Of a DNA stretch of 64,000 bases, positions 23,997 to 35,140 are shown piece by piece. The stretch is from Klebsormidium nitens. Taxonomy: Eukaryota > Streptophyta > Klebsormidiophyceae > Klebsormidiales > Klebsormidiaceae. Under the pieces are notes generated by a model, which did no database searches, was not told the origin of the DNA, and worked only from the letters and a program-made list of their open reading frames with translations. The stretch spans positions 38,816 through 102,815 of the forward strand of contig DF237273.1 of NCBI GenBank assembly GCA_000708835.1. The letters are read 5' to 3'. Every line of letters begins with the position of its first letter. Position 1 is the stretch's first letter. Both the position numbers and the translations under genes were made by a program.

Positions 23997-24115
23997 GTGA
24001 CTTTAGGGTTAAGTCAGAAAGCAGTGACGGTGTGTTAGGGTTACGCCACTTCCCTGTGACGGTTTGTTAGGGTTAAGTTCCTTCTCTGTGACTGCTCTAC
24101 GATTAGGGTTCTTAC
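23997..24115. repeat. Tandem repeat of about 37 bp carrying TTAGGGTT
   Basis: About three and a half degenerate units begin with GTGAC and contain TTAGGGTTA or TTAGGGTTC. Unit spacing is irregular, so it is not a true telomere array, though the core resembles plant-type telomere sequence. Confidence 0.6.
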
Positions 24116-24128
24116 AAACGGTTAAGCC

Positions 24129-24609
24129 CAGTGTTTCCCCTGCCGGCCCACTCTCTGGTAAAATGGCCGGCAATGGTCAAACCGGGCCGGCAATGGGGGC
24201 CGGCCTCCGGCCCATCCGGCCGGCATTGCCGGGCACGGGCCGCCGGCAATGAAAGTTCATAGCTGGCCCTGTCATCGTATTCCGTGTGTAAAACGATCAG
24301 GATTTCAGGAGATTTAAAGGTTATTGTCGAAAAAAACCTTCCCTCGGGGACTTCTGGCCAGCAGTATCCCTCAATGATCCCTTCGGTAGGACAGGTAGGA
24401 AGTTGGTCGATAATTTTACACGTAGATAAGCTAGAGACTTATGAAAGTATTGTAAAGTCGAATATATGGGGTGCGCGCGCGCGGAAATTCCACATATTTT
24501 GCCGGGACTTGGGCCGGCAATGGCGACCTCGGCCCGGCCCAACGGGCCGGCAAACTCAGGCCCCGGCCGGCCCGGCGGCCAGCAATTAAAATAATTAGGG
24601 GAAACACTG
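24129..24609. mobile_element. hAT-type MITE with 8-bp target site duplication
   Basis: A 481-bp element begins CAGTGTTTCCCC (24129-24140) and ends with the exact inverse GGGGAAACACTG (24598-24609). It is bordered on both sides by the direct repeat GTTAAGCC (24121-24128 and 24610-24617). An 8-bp duplication and termini starting CAGTG are diagnostic of the hAT superfamily. Subterminal zones are packed with GGCCGGCAATG-like words in both orientations, and the centre has no coding capacity. It therefore needs a transposase from elsewhere. The exact duplication suggests fairly recent insertion. Confidence 0.9.
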
Positions 24610-24977
24610 GTTAAGCCACTGTCCATAGGATTTTGGTATAATTACAGGTCCACCCGAGCACTTCTTGGTGTCCGAACAGGGTGTCCGCGTCCGATTCTCC
24701 CAAATTCTATTCGCAAACTTTGTGCCTCTTGCCTCAGTGAGGCCGTGCAAAACACACTGACGACCGCAGGGCTGGTGAGCAGAGCCAGTGGCAGAGGGGA
24801 GAACCACCACTGGCTTTCATGATCTCTAAGTTTGAAGAAGGCTGTTCACTGGTTCCCTGAAGCTCCGTTTCCTAGATCTGGGGTTGGTTGTCCCGTTTGA
24901 CAAATCTGGTGATCCGTGCTCAGCTTTTTAGCTTGTCTTTCAGGTGTGCAGGCAGCTTTGCGAAGGCGCTTGCCAGC

Positions 24978-27725
24978 ATGGCCGCCGCCGCCGTGCACTC
25001 ATGCGCCACCTCGCGCCTGTTTGCCCCGCGCCTGCCCCTTGCGCAGCAGCGCGCGCAGCCCTCTGTTAGTGGCTCTCCCCTGCCGCAGGGTGCTTTCCAT
25101 GGGCGCGAGCGCTGTTCTGCTGACTCTGCTGCGCCCTGCAGCTCGCGGAGGCCTGAAAAGCTGAGGGGAGATTTCTTGGGGGGTAGGCCCGTGTGTTTGG
25201 CGGAGGCTCGGCAAGCCCCCCGGCAGCGGTCAGGGGGGGTTGTGTGCTCGGGAGAGCCTGTAGGGACGAGTGCAGTAGCAGAGCTGCCAGGGAGCAGAAT
25301 ATGGATGTCGGACGTCGTTGCTCGGCCAAAGCGGAACTACTTCTTGGACCGGCAGTGGACGTCAAAGGATCTGATTTACGCAGGATTTATGCTGTTCATG
25401 CACGGGGCATGCCTGCTGGCGCCCTTCACCTTCTCTTGGGACGCCTTTGCCGTCTTTACCGGGCTGTACTTCATCACGGGGTGCCTAGGGATTACGCTCT
25501 CCTTCCACCGCAACCTGTCCCACAAATCCTTCAAGCTTCCCAAGCCCCTTGAATATCTCTTTGCCTATTGCGGGATCCAGGCGGTGCAGGTAAGCGCATG
25601 TCAGATCTTGGAAAAGAGGGGCCAGCATTGTTTGCGGCGCCACCTTCTGTGGGTGCTTACTACTGGGGTCTAGTGTATGCACTCTGGTGCTGCAGTTAAC
25701 AGCTGCAACGCTGCTCTTATGCTGCTTCTTTTGTACTTAGATCAATAGTGGATGCCGAATGTGTTTGCAAATATTCCTGGTATGAAGAAAGCCGATTTTG
25801 GGGCCAAGGTTTCCATTTTGCCACTATTAGGTCTGTCTTTCATTTCCTGTCCTTTTTCACATCTCGTAATCAGTCACTTTCTGAAAGATCCCAATCTGCT
25901 CTCCGCTTTCGCGGACTCGTTTGTCCCCATGCCAGAGCTATTAATTGAGCGGTTTGCCACATTTTCTGCAGGGGGACCCAATTGAGTGGGTGAGCAGCCA
26001 CCGGTACCACCACATTCACTGCGACACTGAAAACGACCCCCACACGCCCAAGGAAGGCTTCTGGCACTCCCATATGGGATGGCTCCTTGACGACCAAGCC
26101 ACACAGGACAGGGTAAGCGCTGCAGAAAAGAGTCTGCTTCAGCAGTGCTTGCAGCAGAGCGGTTTGCCAATATCTGCAGCTGTGCAGAGCGGCCTTGCCG
26201 CTATGTGTTGAGGGGGCCACTTTGTTGATGCCAAACTCACTGCTTTTGGGGCACTTGAAACATGCGCGCTCAAAGTCAGTTTTTGCACTTCTTCTTCCCT
26301 CAAAGACCCAATGTTTGATTGCTCAAGAAGCCTCCTGTGGTCACCCTGACCCGAGCATTTTCCACCGCAGAAGCAGCAGCTCAAAAAAGTTATGTGTCTC
26401 TGTGGCAGGTCGGGAAGCGCACCAACGTCTCCGACATGGAGAATGACAAATTCTACAAGTTTATCCAGAAGACCTACCCGCTGCACCCTCTAGCTGCTGC
26501 AGTGGCGCTCTTTGCCTGCGGGGGGCTGCCATACCTGGTTTGGGGTATGGTGAGGCCATACGGACCGATAAAAGCTTTCTATCGGTGGTGTCGGCCATGG
26601 GTGTGACAAATTAGTTTACAGTTGGGAGCAATGTCTGATCCTATCACTTGATTGGACTCATTGGTGACAACAGCCTCGGCTGGATAGGGTTCCAGGACTA
26701 TGTTGCAGACCTTAAAGTTCTTCTTGGATTCTGTCGGTTGGTGGGGCCCGCCAAGCATGTGTAAGGTCGGGTGCTGTCTATCAAGAATACTCTGTGGCAT
26801 TATGGTGGCTATTTGTGCCCCCTTCGCATGCATGCGGGAGATGAGTGTTAAAAAGTTCTAATCCCACATTTTGGTGGTGGTGGTGGAGACTGGCTCAACG
26901 TGGTCACATTTGGTGAAGAGACCCAGGTCTTGCGTGCGTGAACGGCGGTGTACCCAAAGTGTCTCGCAGCAAACCGCAATTTTTGGCGCACTGGTTTACC
27001 GACATACCTGTTGGCTGACCGCTGTGCACTGATTTGTTTGCAGGCTGTGCGCGTGGTGTGGGTGTATCACATCACCTGGTTTGTTAACTCGGCGTCCCAC
27101 GTGTGGGGCACGCAATCGTGGAACACGGGGGACCTGTCGCGTAACAACTGGTGAGCTAGCACACACTGCGTAGAGCTTGTCAAACCGGAATTCCTGCTGC
27201 AATCCGTCGGTCATCCTTGATTGCATGGTTCAGTCGGTCTTTGACCTGGCACTACTTATAACAACTGGAAAGTCCACCACCAAGATAATACTCAATATTC
27301 AAGGCTAGAGTCCACCATTTAACGCTTCTCTTCTGGAGTTCAGATTCAGCTGGTTGCTATTTCGGCAGGGCAGGTTTTCTGCCGCTACTGGGACTGAGCA
27401 CTGTGGCCATGCCTGGAGTTGCTGCGGGGCGTTCTCAGCTGTGTTCTTGCTGAAAGAGCTAGTGCAGGGTCGTCTCAATCACTTCAGTTGTTGCTGACAC
27501 TTAAACTCTGGCTTCAGGTGGGTTGCGCTGCTGGCGTTTGGGGAGGGCTGGCACAACAACCACCATGCTTTCGAGTACTCTGCGCGGCATGGCCTGCAGT
27601 GGTGGCAGTTCGACCCGACCTGGTACATCATCCTGGCCATGGAGAAGCTGGGCCTTGCCACCAAGGTCAAGCTGCCGCGGGCCGACCACATGGCTCGCCT
27701 GGCGCCTGTTCAGCCGGCCGCGTAG
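24978..27725 (+). CDS. Plastid acyl-lipid desaturase, ADS/FAD5 family
   Basis: A membrane di-iron fatty acid desaturase of the Delta9-type family that includes Arabidopsis ADS proteins and plastid FAD5. Five exons: 24978-25589, 25972-26112, 26409-26549, 27044-27150 and 27518-27725 (TAG). They sum to 1,209 nt, giving 402 residues. The first 110 or so residues are rich in Ala, Ser and Arg with few acids, like a plastid transit peptide. The three His boxes are HRNLSH (177-182), HRYHH (214-218) and HNNHH (346-350), with hydrophobic spans between. GDPIEWVS, DPHTPKEGFWHSH and WGTQSWNTGDLSRNNWW are family blocks. FAD5 makes 16:1 on plastid galactolipid; whether this enzyme acts at Delta7 or Delta9 cannot be read from sequence. 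An ATG at 24888 is also in frame but makes a less typical leader. Confidence 0.93.
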
Positions 27726-29664
27726 GTGTCGTGTTGCCCTAGGTGTACCATAATCACCCCTAAGTCAGCCCCGGGGGGCAGAACTGTGACGAGAAAACAC
27801 ATCTGGGGAGCGGAGGCCCCGGAGTTGCGGGAGAGTTGTAAGAGCGATTGCGCTCTGCTTTCATTTTTGGGGGAGAGTTAACGAGCGGGCCTGAGTTGAG
27901 CCTGCTCGCATCGCAAAGGTTCCGGCATGATGGGCATTGTCGAAGGCGTCTGATTGGAGAGCATCTCGGAGATTGCTTTGCAAGGGCGTAGATAGATACG
28001 GCCAGTCGTTCGAGTATTGGTGGTCGCTTGCTCGAGTTGTCCGGTTCTCAGGTGTCGGTGCAACGCTGTAGTCTCACGCAAATTGCGTGCTTTCTTAGTG
28101 CTAAGATGGCAGGTCCTTGAGGAGGCAGATTGACATCTCTTATAAGGAGGTTTGCTTGAGGGGCGGGGGCCAGAGCAAGCTGGCCCCACATTGGTCTTGT
28201 TAACCTGAGTTGCTTATTTAGTAGAGCTAGCTAGACTGAAGTATTCTTCAGGGACTTGACAGTCTTCATTTGAACCGTTCTCAATGCTCTTTTTAGAGGG
28301 ATTCAATGTTCATGCGGTAGTACCGTAATAAATCACCTTCTTGTGTGCTGCCAAATCATGGGCTCGTTGAACTATGGAACTCTAGCTCAAGAGTGCATGC
28401 ATCCTCATAATTTTATTCCACAATTACCATTTTTCAAAGAAACCGCGCCTGAGCGAATCGGCTTTTTGAGCGCAGGCTTTGGATCGAGTCATCCAGTGAG
28501 TCAACCTCTCTTACAGTATTTGCATCATATTGTGCATGATTACGTCGTTTTTGAAACCTTTCAATCCGTACGTATATGCTGCGGCTGGTTGTGCCACCGA
28601 GCAGATCGATGTAAGTCATAGCGGACGGAAGTTGCACCGTATGTAAAAGGCTCAACCGTCCAAATGGCATCTGACAATGAAACATGCGCATCCTTGGGAG
28701 GGTAGCTAGGCGTTCAAAACTCAACATTTATCCGGCCATGTATGCCACATGGAACTGAGCCCATGTGTGGCTACGGCGACGGTTTGAAAAGAGAACATTA
28801 TTCCAAATATCAAATCTAAGTGAGAGTTCCATTATGGTGGCCTCGAACTTGCCTGAAATATGAGATCGTTCCGACACATGCAAACATTCTAATTGCGGCA
28901 ATTCGAGTAAGAGCCTAGGCATGACCATGTATATAGTGCAACTTACCGTCGATCTGACGTCGTCGCTGCATGTTCAACTTATTTGTATGTGTCAGCCATG
29001 GCTGCGGGCGCCGCAGGGCAAGTCGGAATACTGCGTACCCTTTTATAACTTCAAGTAATATAGACGTCTGCCCTGCACGCGCGCGGCCTAGCTCGAGTGG
29101 GATCACAGGCACTATATTGAAAGCCCACATGATGGCCGCTTACGTAGCTAGCTAACAGGCGCCCGGTCCGAATTTTGCCGGAAACATGCAATATACTATA
29201 GTTCAATCTAGCCTGAGCTCAACAAACGCCATTGGCGGCAAGCTAGGTCAACGGCGGCGGCCGGGCCACTCACTTGCATGCATTATGGTCTCTTTTCAGC
29301 TCATCTTGTATATAAGTCAAGCGCACGCCCATTCGTTGAAGTAACCGAATGAGCGTTACCTCTTCCACGGCCTGGGCCGGATGGTGCAGTAGCAAACGAG
29401 AAGTGTAATCGTCCGTACCTCAGATTTGCTCACAATGCCACATTCAGAAATGTTGCAGACAGCGATTGGCGATGCAATCTCATGCGGGATCCGTACTCAG
29501 GTTGAGCGCAAAAGTCGTTGATCGGCTGCTCAAATTGCCGTCAAAGAGACGATTGAAGCAAGATACCTCCACCGCAATCCACAGGTGATGGTGACTTTGC
29601 ACACTGCTTGGAGGCGCAAAACAATGACGTTGAGATGGTTTCGATTTCGATTTCACATTGCACG
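27726..29664. other. Convergent spacer between desaturase and CstF64
   Basis: No gene was seen in 1.9 kb. The left part should be the desaturase 3' UTR. At 28737-28800 lies an inverted copy of a sequence also found near 22880 (listed separately). The region 28900-29400 is mixed in composition and contains CTAGCTAGC-type palindromes but no clear element ends. Confidence 0.5.
28737..28800 (-). repeat. Copy of a dispersed repeat, partner near 22880-22945
   Basis: Read on the minus strand, this segment carries GTTCTCTTTTCAAA followed by CGCCGTAGCCACA-CATGGG and later CCATG-GCAT words. The same order occurs on the + strand at about 22883-22945. Two diverged copies 6 kb apart in opposite orientation suggest a dispersed transposon-derived family. 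Confidence 0.55.
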
Positions 29665-32600
29665 TCAGGCCTTGGCCTGGTTTCTAGCTGACTGCCGTAT
29701 ACTGCGTGCGAGCGCCTGCGCGTCCGGCGGCAGGGCGTTGACTTCCGCTTCCGAGATGCTGAGCAGGCGCGTGTAGATGGCCACCATGTTGGGGGGCAGG
29801 TTCTGCACAGGAGCGGAACTTGGCATGAGCCCAAGAGTGAGCTGAAGTGCTAAACGAACAACGGCGACTTGCGACGAGCGAAAAATCTTCGCAAACAACC
29901 GCGCTTCCGGACAGTGGTGCAAAGAGTCACCGCAAGTTTCCGGCAGGAGAGGCTTACCGGGGGGATAGGCAGCGCTTGCTGCACGGGGGTATACCCCGCC
30001 TGCGACAGCTGTTGCGCTGGCACGGGAGGAGGCGGCAAACTCACTGCGCCAACGCCGCCGTGCATGGTCTGCGGCCGTTGAGACGGCAGCGGGGGGGCGA
30101 CTCCAACGGTTGGGAGGGGAGGGTTTGCTGGCGGAAGGGGGGGGGCTGTGGCGCCTGCTGGGGCACGGGCTGAGGCGGGTAGGGGGGGAGGGGAGCGGGC
30201 GCGACCGGGTATAGCTGCAGTGGAACGGGATGCAAGACAAGCAGGATGAGATTGATAAAAGCGACCGGCAAAGAACCTATTGTCATTCTTTTGGAATTTC
30301 AAGCGCAAGCTGGCCGATCCGGGGTCTGTGTCAATCAACGATCACTTGCCCGCGATAAATCAGCAACGACCAACAATCAAAGATCAAGGGTAGTGGAACC
30401 CTCCTTCATCATTACCCGGAGTGCAACCAAGCAGAGTATCAGTGGGGTCCATGCTCCGCCGTATACATCAGCCTCAGCAAACGAACGTCGACATTTGCTG
30501 AAGCTATAATGCGGCCAGCTCACCTGTTGCGGCGGCTGCGGCTGCGCATGGGCGGGGGGTGGGCCGGGGGGCAGAGCCGGGCCCCGCACCACCCCCCTTG
30601 GGGCGGTCCGGGGGGCAGAGGAGGAGTGGGGGGCGCCCACTGAGTGGCGACAGGGGCTGGGCCAGGGGGGGGCCCAGGAGGGGGCCGAGGGCCGGGGGGC
30701 TGGAGGGGGGGGTACGCGGGGAGGGGAGGCTGCGAGGCGATGGACGTGGGGGGGACAGGCCCGGGGTCCGGGAGGGAGGGGGGGAGTGGGTGCCGGTGGG
30801 NNNNNNNNNNNNNNNNNNNNGCGCGCGGCGGNGNGNGNGNGNGGCGCGCGNGNGNGNGNGNGNGNGCGNGNGNGNGNGNGNGNGNGGNGGNGNGGNGNGN
30901 GNGNGNGCGNGNGCGTGGAGAGGGAGGGGGGGAGTGGGTGCCGGTGGGGGTGTGGGGTCAGCAGGCGCGGCAGGGGGGGGCTTCACCATGCCGAGAGAGA
31001 TTTGCGCCTGAAAGGGTGCAAAAAGAGCGATGAAAAGCCTAAGCCGCTGGAAGGCCCTGATTTGGTTAGCCAAAGGGTGCGAGGAGATGGACGTCGAAGG
31101 CTGAGTTTCGTCCGGCCATCCCAAAACAAGACGGCCTCCCTCAAAGGATGAAATAATATGGATGACTTGGGGGAGAACCGAGCCCGGAAAGATGAGAGAT
31201 GAAGCGGAGAATCACAACAACCGAGAATCCTAGGTCAGATCTCTTTCTTGCTGACAAGGCCTGCTCGTTTCCTTTCAGCGCACTGTATCATCGTACGGAT
31301 GACATTGGACGCAACGTCTGAACAGAGACCTCCAACTCGTCCACAGGCTTCGCATCCTCGCACTGTTGATTGAAAGCGTTCGGCTTTGCAGACGATCTTG
31401 ATTCAGAGTCGATCGGAGCAAGGAGCGATAGCGGCAACAGTTCGAACAGTAGGCTTCTCCTTCCACAAGCTGCTTTCTCGCTTCGGCCTTCAGATGCAAA
31501 ACGCGTTGCTCAGAGAAGCGAGTTCAGCCCGAGCCACTTACGAAGAAGAGCGACTTGGTGAGGTCCGGTTTGGCCATCAAGATCTGGCGCGCCTGTGCAG
31601 GGTTCTGCTGGATCATAGCCTGCGCACATCGCAGAGGACGGATTTAGTGCTCAGTTACGGGCCAAGGATGCTCGTGACCCCAGATAATATGCAAGGTTTG
31701 GGTGAATTGACGAGCCGGAACATAGGATAGGATCATAGCGTTGTTCCGCTTGAGCGGAATCCAACCGAGACGACCCGAGCCTAATCAGGCTCCGGCAGAT
31801 GTTCTTTTGGCAAGATTGCCCAGTATAAGGCAGCTGTCGGAGGTGCCAAAAACGGTCGAGGTCCCGCACAAAAGTCAGTCGGATCGCAGAGTGCCCGGCC
31901 CGAGGGGCATCGGTTCTGTGCAACCCGGTCGAGATTCCTGGTAACCTGAGGTCAGCCGAAGGTCCGGCTGACGGGTCTTGGTTTTTTTCAAATTTCGAGC
32001 CCAAAATTTGAAGTTTAAGAACCCTACGAGCCTGCTACCCAAATAGGAGGTGGACGGCCCGCGAGACAGACGTCAGCGTTCACAATTGGGAGCGCTTTGA
32101 AAGAAGCACAAAGTCTTGTGTCGGAACTCGTCTACGGTGAGAGATGGTGACGAACTTCATGTTGATAATCGGTTGGATTGATGCAGACGCCTATCAGGAT
32201 GTGGGTCCCTCATACGAAACGGCACATAATGCGGCGAACTCAAAGTTGGCCCAGGAACTGAAACAGGCGGGAATAGAGGCGGCCCAGGAACTGAAATGTG
32301 CGCAACAACTTGGGCGCCCCTATGGTTATTAAGCACTTGTACAATCGAGAATCGGCCTCAGACAAGCCTCGCCCTCGTCGCGCACACCCGTTGATCTGCT
32401 GCAAAGCTAGCCATCAACTATCTCGTTGTTGAGTCCAGTCTGAAAAACCAGGTCTCAAAGAAGGTGTGCCAACTTCGCACTCTGCCTTCTACTCCACTTA
32501 GTGAAGTACTGAAATGACTGTGAGGACTCTCAAGGAAGCAATATTGGGATGCTGCTCTCTCGAGTGCCCAAACAAATCCACCACCTTTTTTCCTCCCCGC

Positions 32601-34395
32601 CTCACCTTCATGGTAGCCAGCACTTGGTACAGCTGCTGCTGCCCCATGCCCGCCATGGTCCCCGCCAGGGGGTCCCCCGCAGGGACGCCCCCGGGGGCAG
32701 ACTGCCCCCCTCCAAGAACTGCCGCCATAGTGGACGCAGCAGCAGCTGCGGCTGAGGCCCCGAGAGGGGGGCCTGGGTCGGGCAGGTCAATCGGAGGGCG
32801 GGCCTGTACGGGGGGGGAGGGCAAGAGGGGAGTGTGTAACCACAAGCAGAGACTTGATCGACGGACTCGACTCCTCTAGAAAGAGGAGACGAAGCAGGGT
32901 TGAAGTGGGGTTCGCACTCATGGGCAGAGGGTCGTATGGATTTTGGATGTCAGCAGTATTTGCCATTCTAAAACGCATTCAAAAACGGGCAAGAAACTGA
33001 AGCTTCCGTTGAATCCCTGCAGGCTCCAACACACCGCATATGTAACCGCTCATGTTGGGTCTATCAAGTACAAACTTTGTGGGAAACGAACTTTCTCACA
33101 CGCAAGCACTTTGTGGTGACACTCACGCGCACCTCATGCCCCTTCCTGTCGGCCTGCTTCTCTCCAGTGGGCTCCCCAACGCGCAGCAGACGGCCGTGAA
33201 TCTCGTACCCGTGCAGGTTTCGACGCGCGCTCTCCGCCGTCTCCTCGTCGAGGTACTCAGCAAAAGCAAAGCCCTTGGGCTTCTTCGTCTCTTTGTCCAG
33301 CACCATCCTGAGAAGAAAACGCATGCTGTTACATCAGTGTCAGCACACGGGGCGCCACTGCACCTGATTCACAATTGACACTGTACTGATCTCACACTAC
33401 GACAAAATGATGGGCTCTTGATCTGGGCTCTCGATCTCTGGCGGATCCTTCGATAGGTCTGTGGAAAAGATGATGATTGAACGAGCACTTCAGTCGAAAT
33501 GAACACCCTATGGGGGCTTGTTATTCAGTTCCCAAATGATGGCCTGGAGTTGCAAGATCTTCAGCCCCTACTGTCTGCTGAATGCAAGTCTGGCGCGTGG
33601 CTTATGTTTTGCGTGCCCTCTTGTCAAACTCAAGCTTCCATATTCTTCAAGTGAAAGCAGGTGCATTGAGCCAGCACTTGGTGGCGCTACTCTTCGAAAT
33701 GTATCAGATGGCGATTTGCCGCACGTAGTGCAAGGAGCAGCCCCTCACCGAAGTGACACAATGGGCCCCACCTCCTCGCAGATCTGCCGCAGCTGTTCCT
33801 CTGTGGCATCCCATGGGATGTTGCCAACTGCACAAGAAAGGGCCCACGAGCTTGGACATGGCCACATATTAAACAGCGCAACTGCTCTGTGGCGCCTAAT
33901 GTGGTGGTGTCGTGGGCACAAGGCAATGTACGCTCAACTCCAAGTGTTAAGAAAATTAAAGATACTTCCAGGAGAAGATGTAAAGATGAGCTTTGAGGTT
34001 TGTGCAGCAGAGCGCCTATTTGTGGGCAAGCCTTGCTGTTTCGCAGGAGTGGTGGCGAACACAAGTGCGCCAAGCACCGCTGTGCGATGATCGGACTGGC
34101 ACACTGGCAGTGACAGGTACAGGTGCCCGTACAGACGGTGTCTGAGATGCAGAATGAGTTGCGCATAGGCCCAATAGTCAACCATCTCTGAGACGGATGT
34201 GCTCTTAGAACTTCTACAGATTGACCATGCTTGTACTGTTTCTTCCTTACAAGTAGACTTCTGAACGCATACTAGCACCACTCATATCCTGGAAAAACAA
34301 ACATGAAACACTGTGTGTGGCTACATTTGACAATCCAGGAATGGATACTTACTGAATACTGAGCGGCTCGGCGCCGCCCTCGTCTGGCCAGTCAT
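29665..34395 (-). CDS. CSTF64: Cleavage stimulation factor subunit CstF64
   Basis: An RNA-binding subunit of the nuclear mRNA 3'-end cleavage complex. Eight exons: 34395-34353, 33827-33749, 33307-33127, 32803-32606, 31619-31542, 31007-30524, 30214-29958 and 29802-29665 (TGA). They sum to 1,458 nt, giving about 485 residues. The RRM has RNP2 VFIGNI (residues 13-18), [16 protein letters not shown], and RNP1 KGFAFAEY (52-59). The hinge that binds CstF77 or symplekin follows: [31 protein letters not shown] and AQISLGMV. A long Pro-rich segment leads to the C-terminal helical domain ([25 protein letters not shown]) that contacts Pcf11. Frame is kept across the ambiguous bases at 30801-30911, so the gap length is either right or off by a multiple of three. 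The short start exon was chosen because it completes the RNP2 motif. Confidence 0.93.
30801..30911. other. Assembly gap and ambiguous bases inside CstF64 exon 6
   Basis: Twenty N bases (30801-30820) are followed by alternating G and N through about 30911. The tract is flanked by an exact 28-bp direct repeat (30773-30800 and 30921-30948, period 148). This looks like a collapsed G-rich tandem repeat. It encodes Pro-rich sequence on the minus strand, so the true length of this part of CstF64 is unknown. Confidence 0.9.
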
Positions 34396-35140
34396 CGAGA
34401 ATTCCGGGCGGTCGAAGACAGTTTCTGCTAGCAAAACTTCCACGGCAGGAGGTGGTGGTGACGTGGCCCCCGAGCGCCACGCTGATTCAACGAGCAACGG
34501 CCATTCGCCGCCAACAATGCCGTCTCCTTTGAGTCCAAATCTTGAAATGTGGCGGTCCAGCGAATAAAAGGTTTCAGATCCTCAAAATTCCTTGCAGCGC
34601 AGCACAGGGTCATGTATAGTACAACAGCATTGCTGGCGCGACCATCAGTCTCAGAGAAAGAGACGCCCTGCCACCTTGCCGCCTGAGAGACTCGCAGGGC
34701 GCTCTGGTCCTGGATTTTGCGCGGCGTCTGCTCAGAATGCATGTTGCATCTGGTCTGTGTATCTAGGGTGGCGACAATATATGTGCCTAAGTACATTCCA
34801 AGTCCTCTGTGACCGTCCACCTTGAACTTCAAGAAGTATCTTGCTCCCATCCGGACCGCCCGATGTCCTCTTGCCAGAAGCCCGATGCATCGACGGTCGC
34901 CAGGCCTCAAAGCTCAGCTTGCCTAGCTGCCTCTGCCATGATCCATGATGACGTTCTGATCCATGATCATGGCTAGCTAGCTGCTGGTTCCTCTTCCCTT
35001 GCTCAGCTGCCCAAGGCAAGCTGATACTACGTACGACTCCGAGTGTTAGGACGTGTTGGGCATGGCTGCCTGTCTGTCTCTTTAGACTTTAGTGGTCACA
35101 AGTCAGAGGTGGCCCCTACGAAACCCCCCAATACACGACA
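34396..35140. promoter_or_regulatory. Divergent spacer between CstF64 and the SpoU methyltransferase
   Basis: A 745-bp spacer should hold both promoters. No conserved-looking frame or clear TATA box was seen. A small palindrome-rich patch (ATCCATGATCATGGCTAGCTAGC) lies near 34960-34980. Confidence 0.4.

Larger units (their letters stand above)
23861..24723. repeat. Perfect 30-bp inverted repeat pair flanking an 800-bp interval
   Basis: The 30 bases at 23861-23890 (ACAAAGTTTGCGAATAG and onward) recur exactly in inverted orientation at 24694-24723. Similarity continues weakly outward (GCCTC/TGAGGC words) and inward (GCGGAC). The interval encloses the tandem TTAGGGTT repeats and the hAT MITE, so an older inverted-repeat element seems to have been invaded by a younger one. 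Confidence 0.75.
21804..24977. other. Repeat-rich spacer between CK1 and the desaturase
   Basis: A 3.2-kb stretch without a convincing gene. It contains the CK1 3' UTR, part of a dispersed repeat (about 22870-22950), a tract dense in GGTAC/GTACC words (23041-23230), a 30-bp inverted repeat pair, a TTAGGGTT-bearing tandem repeat and a hAT-type MITE. Short open frames here are not conserved-looking and overlap the repeats. Confidence 0.6.

Noticed and set aside
29958-30214. Apparent frameshift in the Pro-rich exon 7 of CstF64
   Set aside because: Two frames look protein-like here, but counting exon 6 from its acceptor gives phase 1, which selects one frame through to the GTAAGC donor without an indel.
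32924-32971. Possible CstF64 exon reading [16 protein letters not shown]
   Set aside because: It looks coding, but no acceptor and donor combination keeps frame between the exons ending at 33127 and starting at 32803. It may be an alternative exon or chance.
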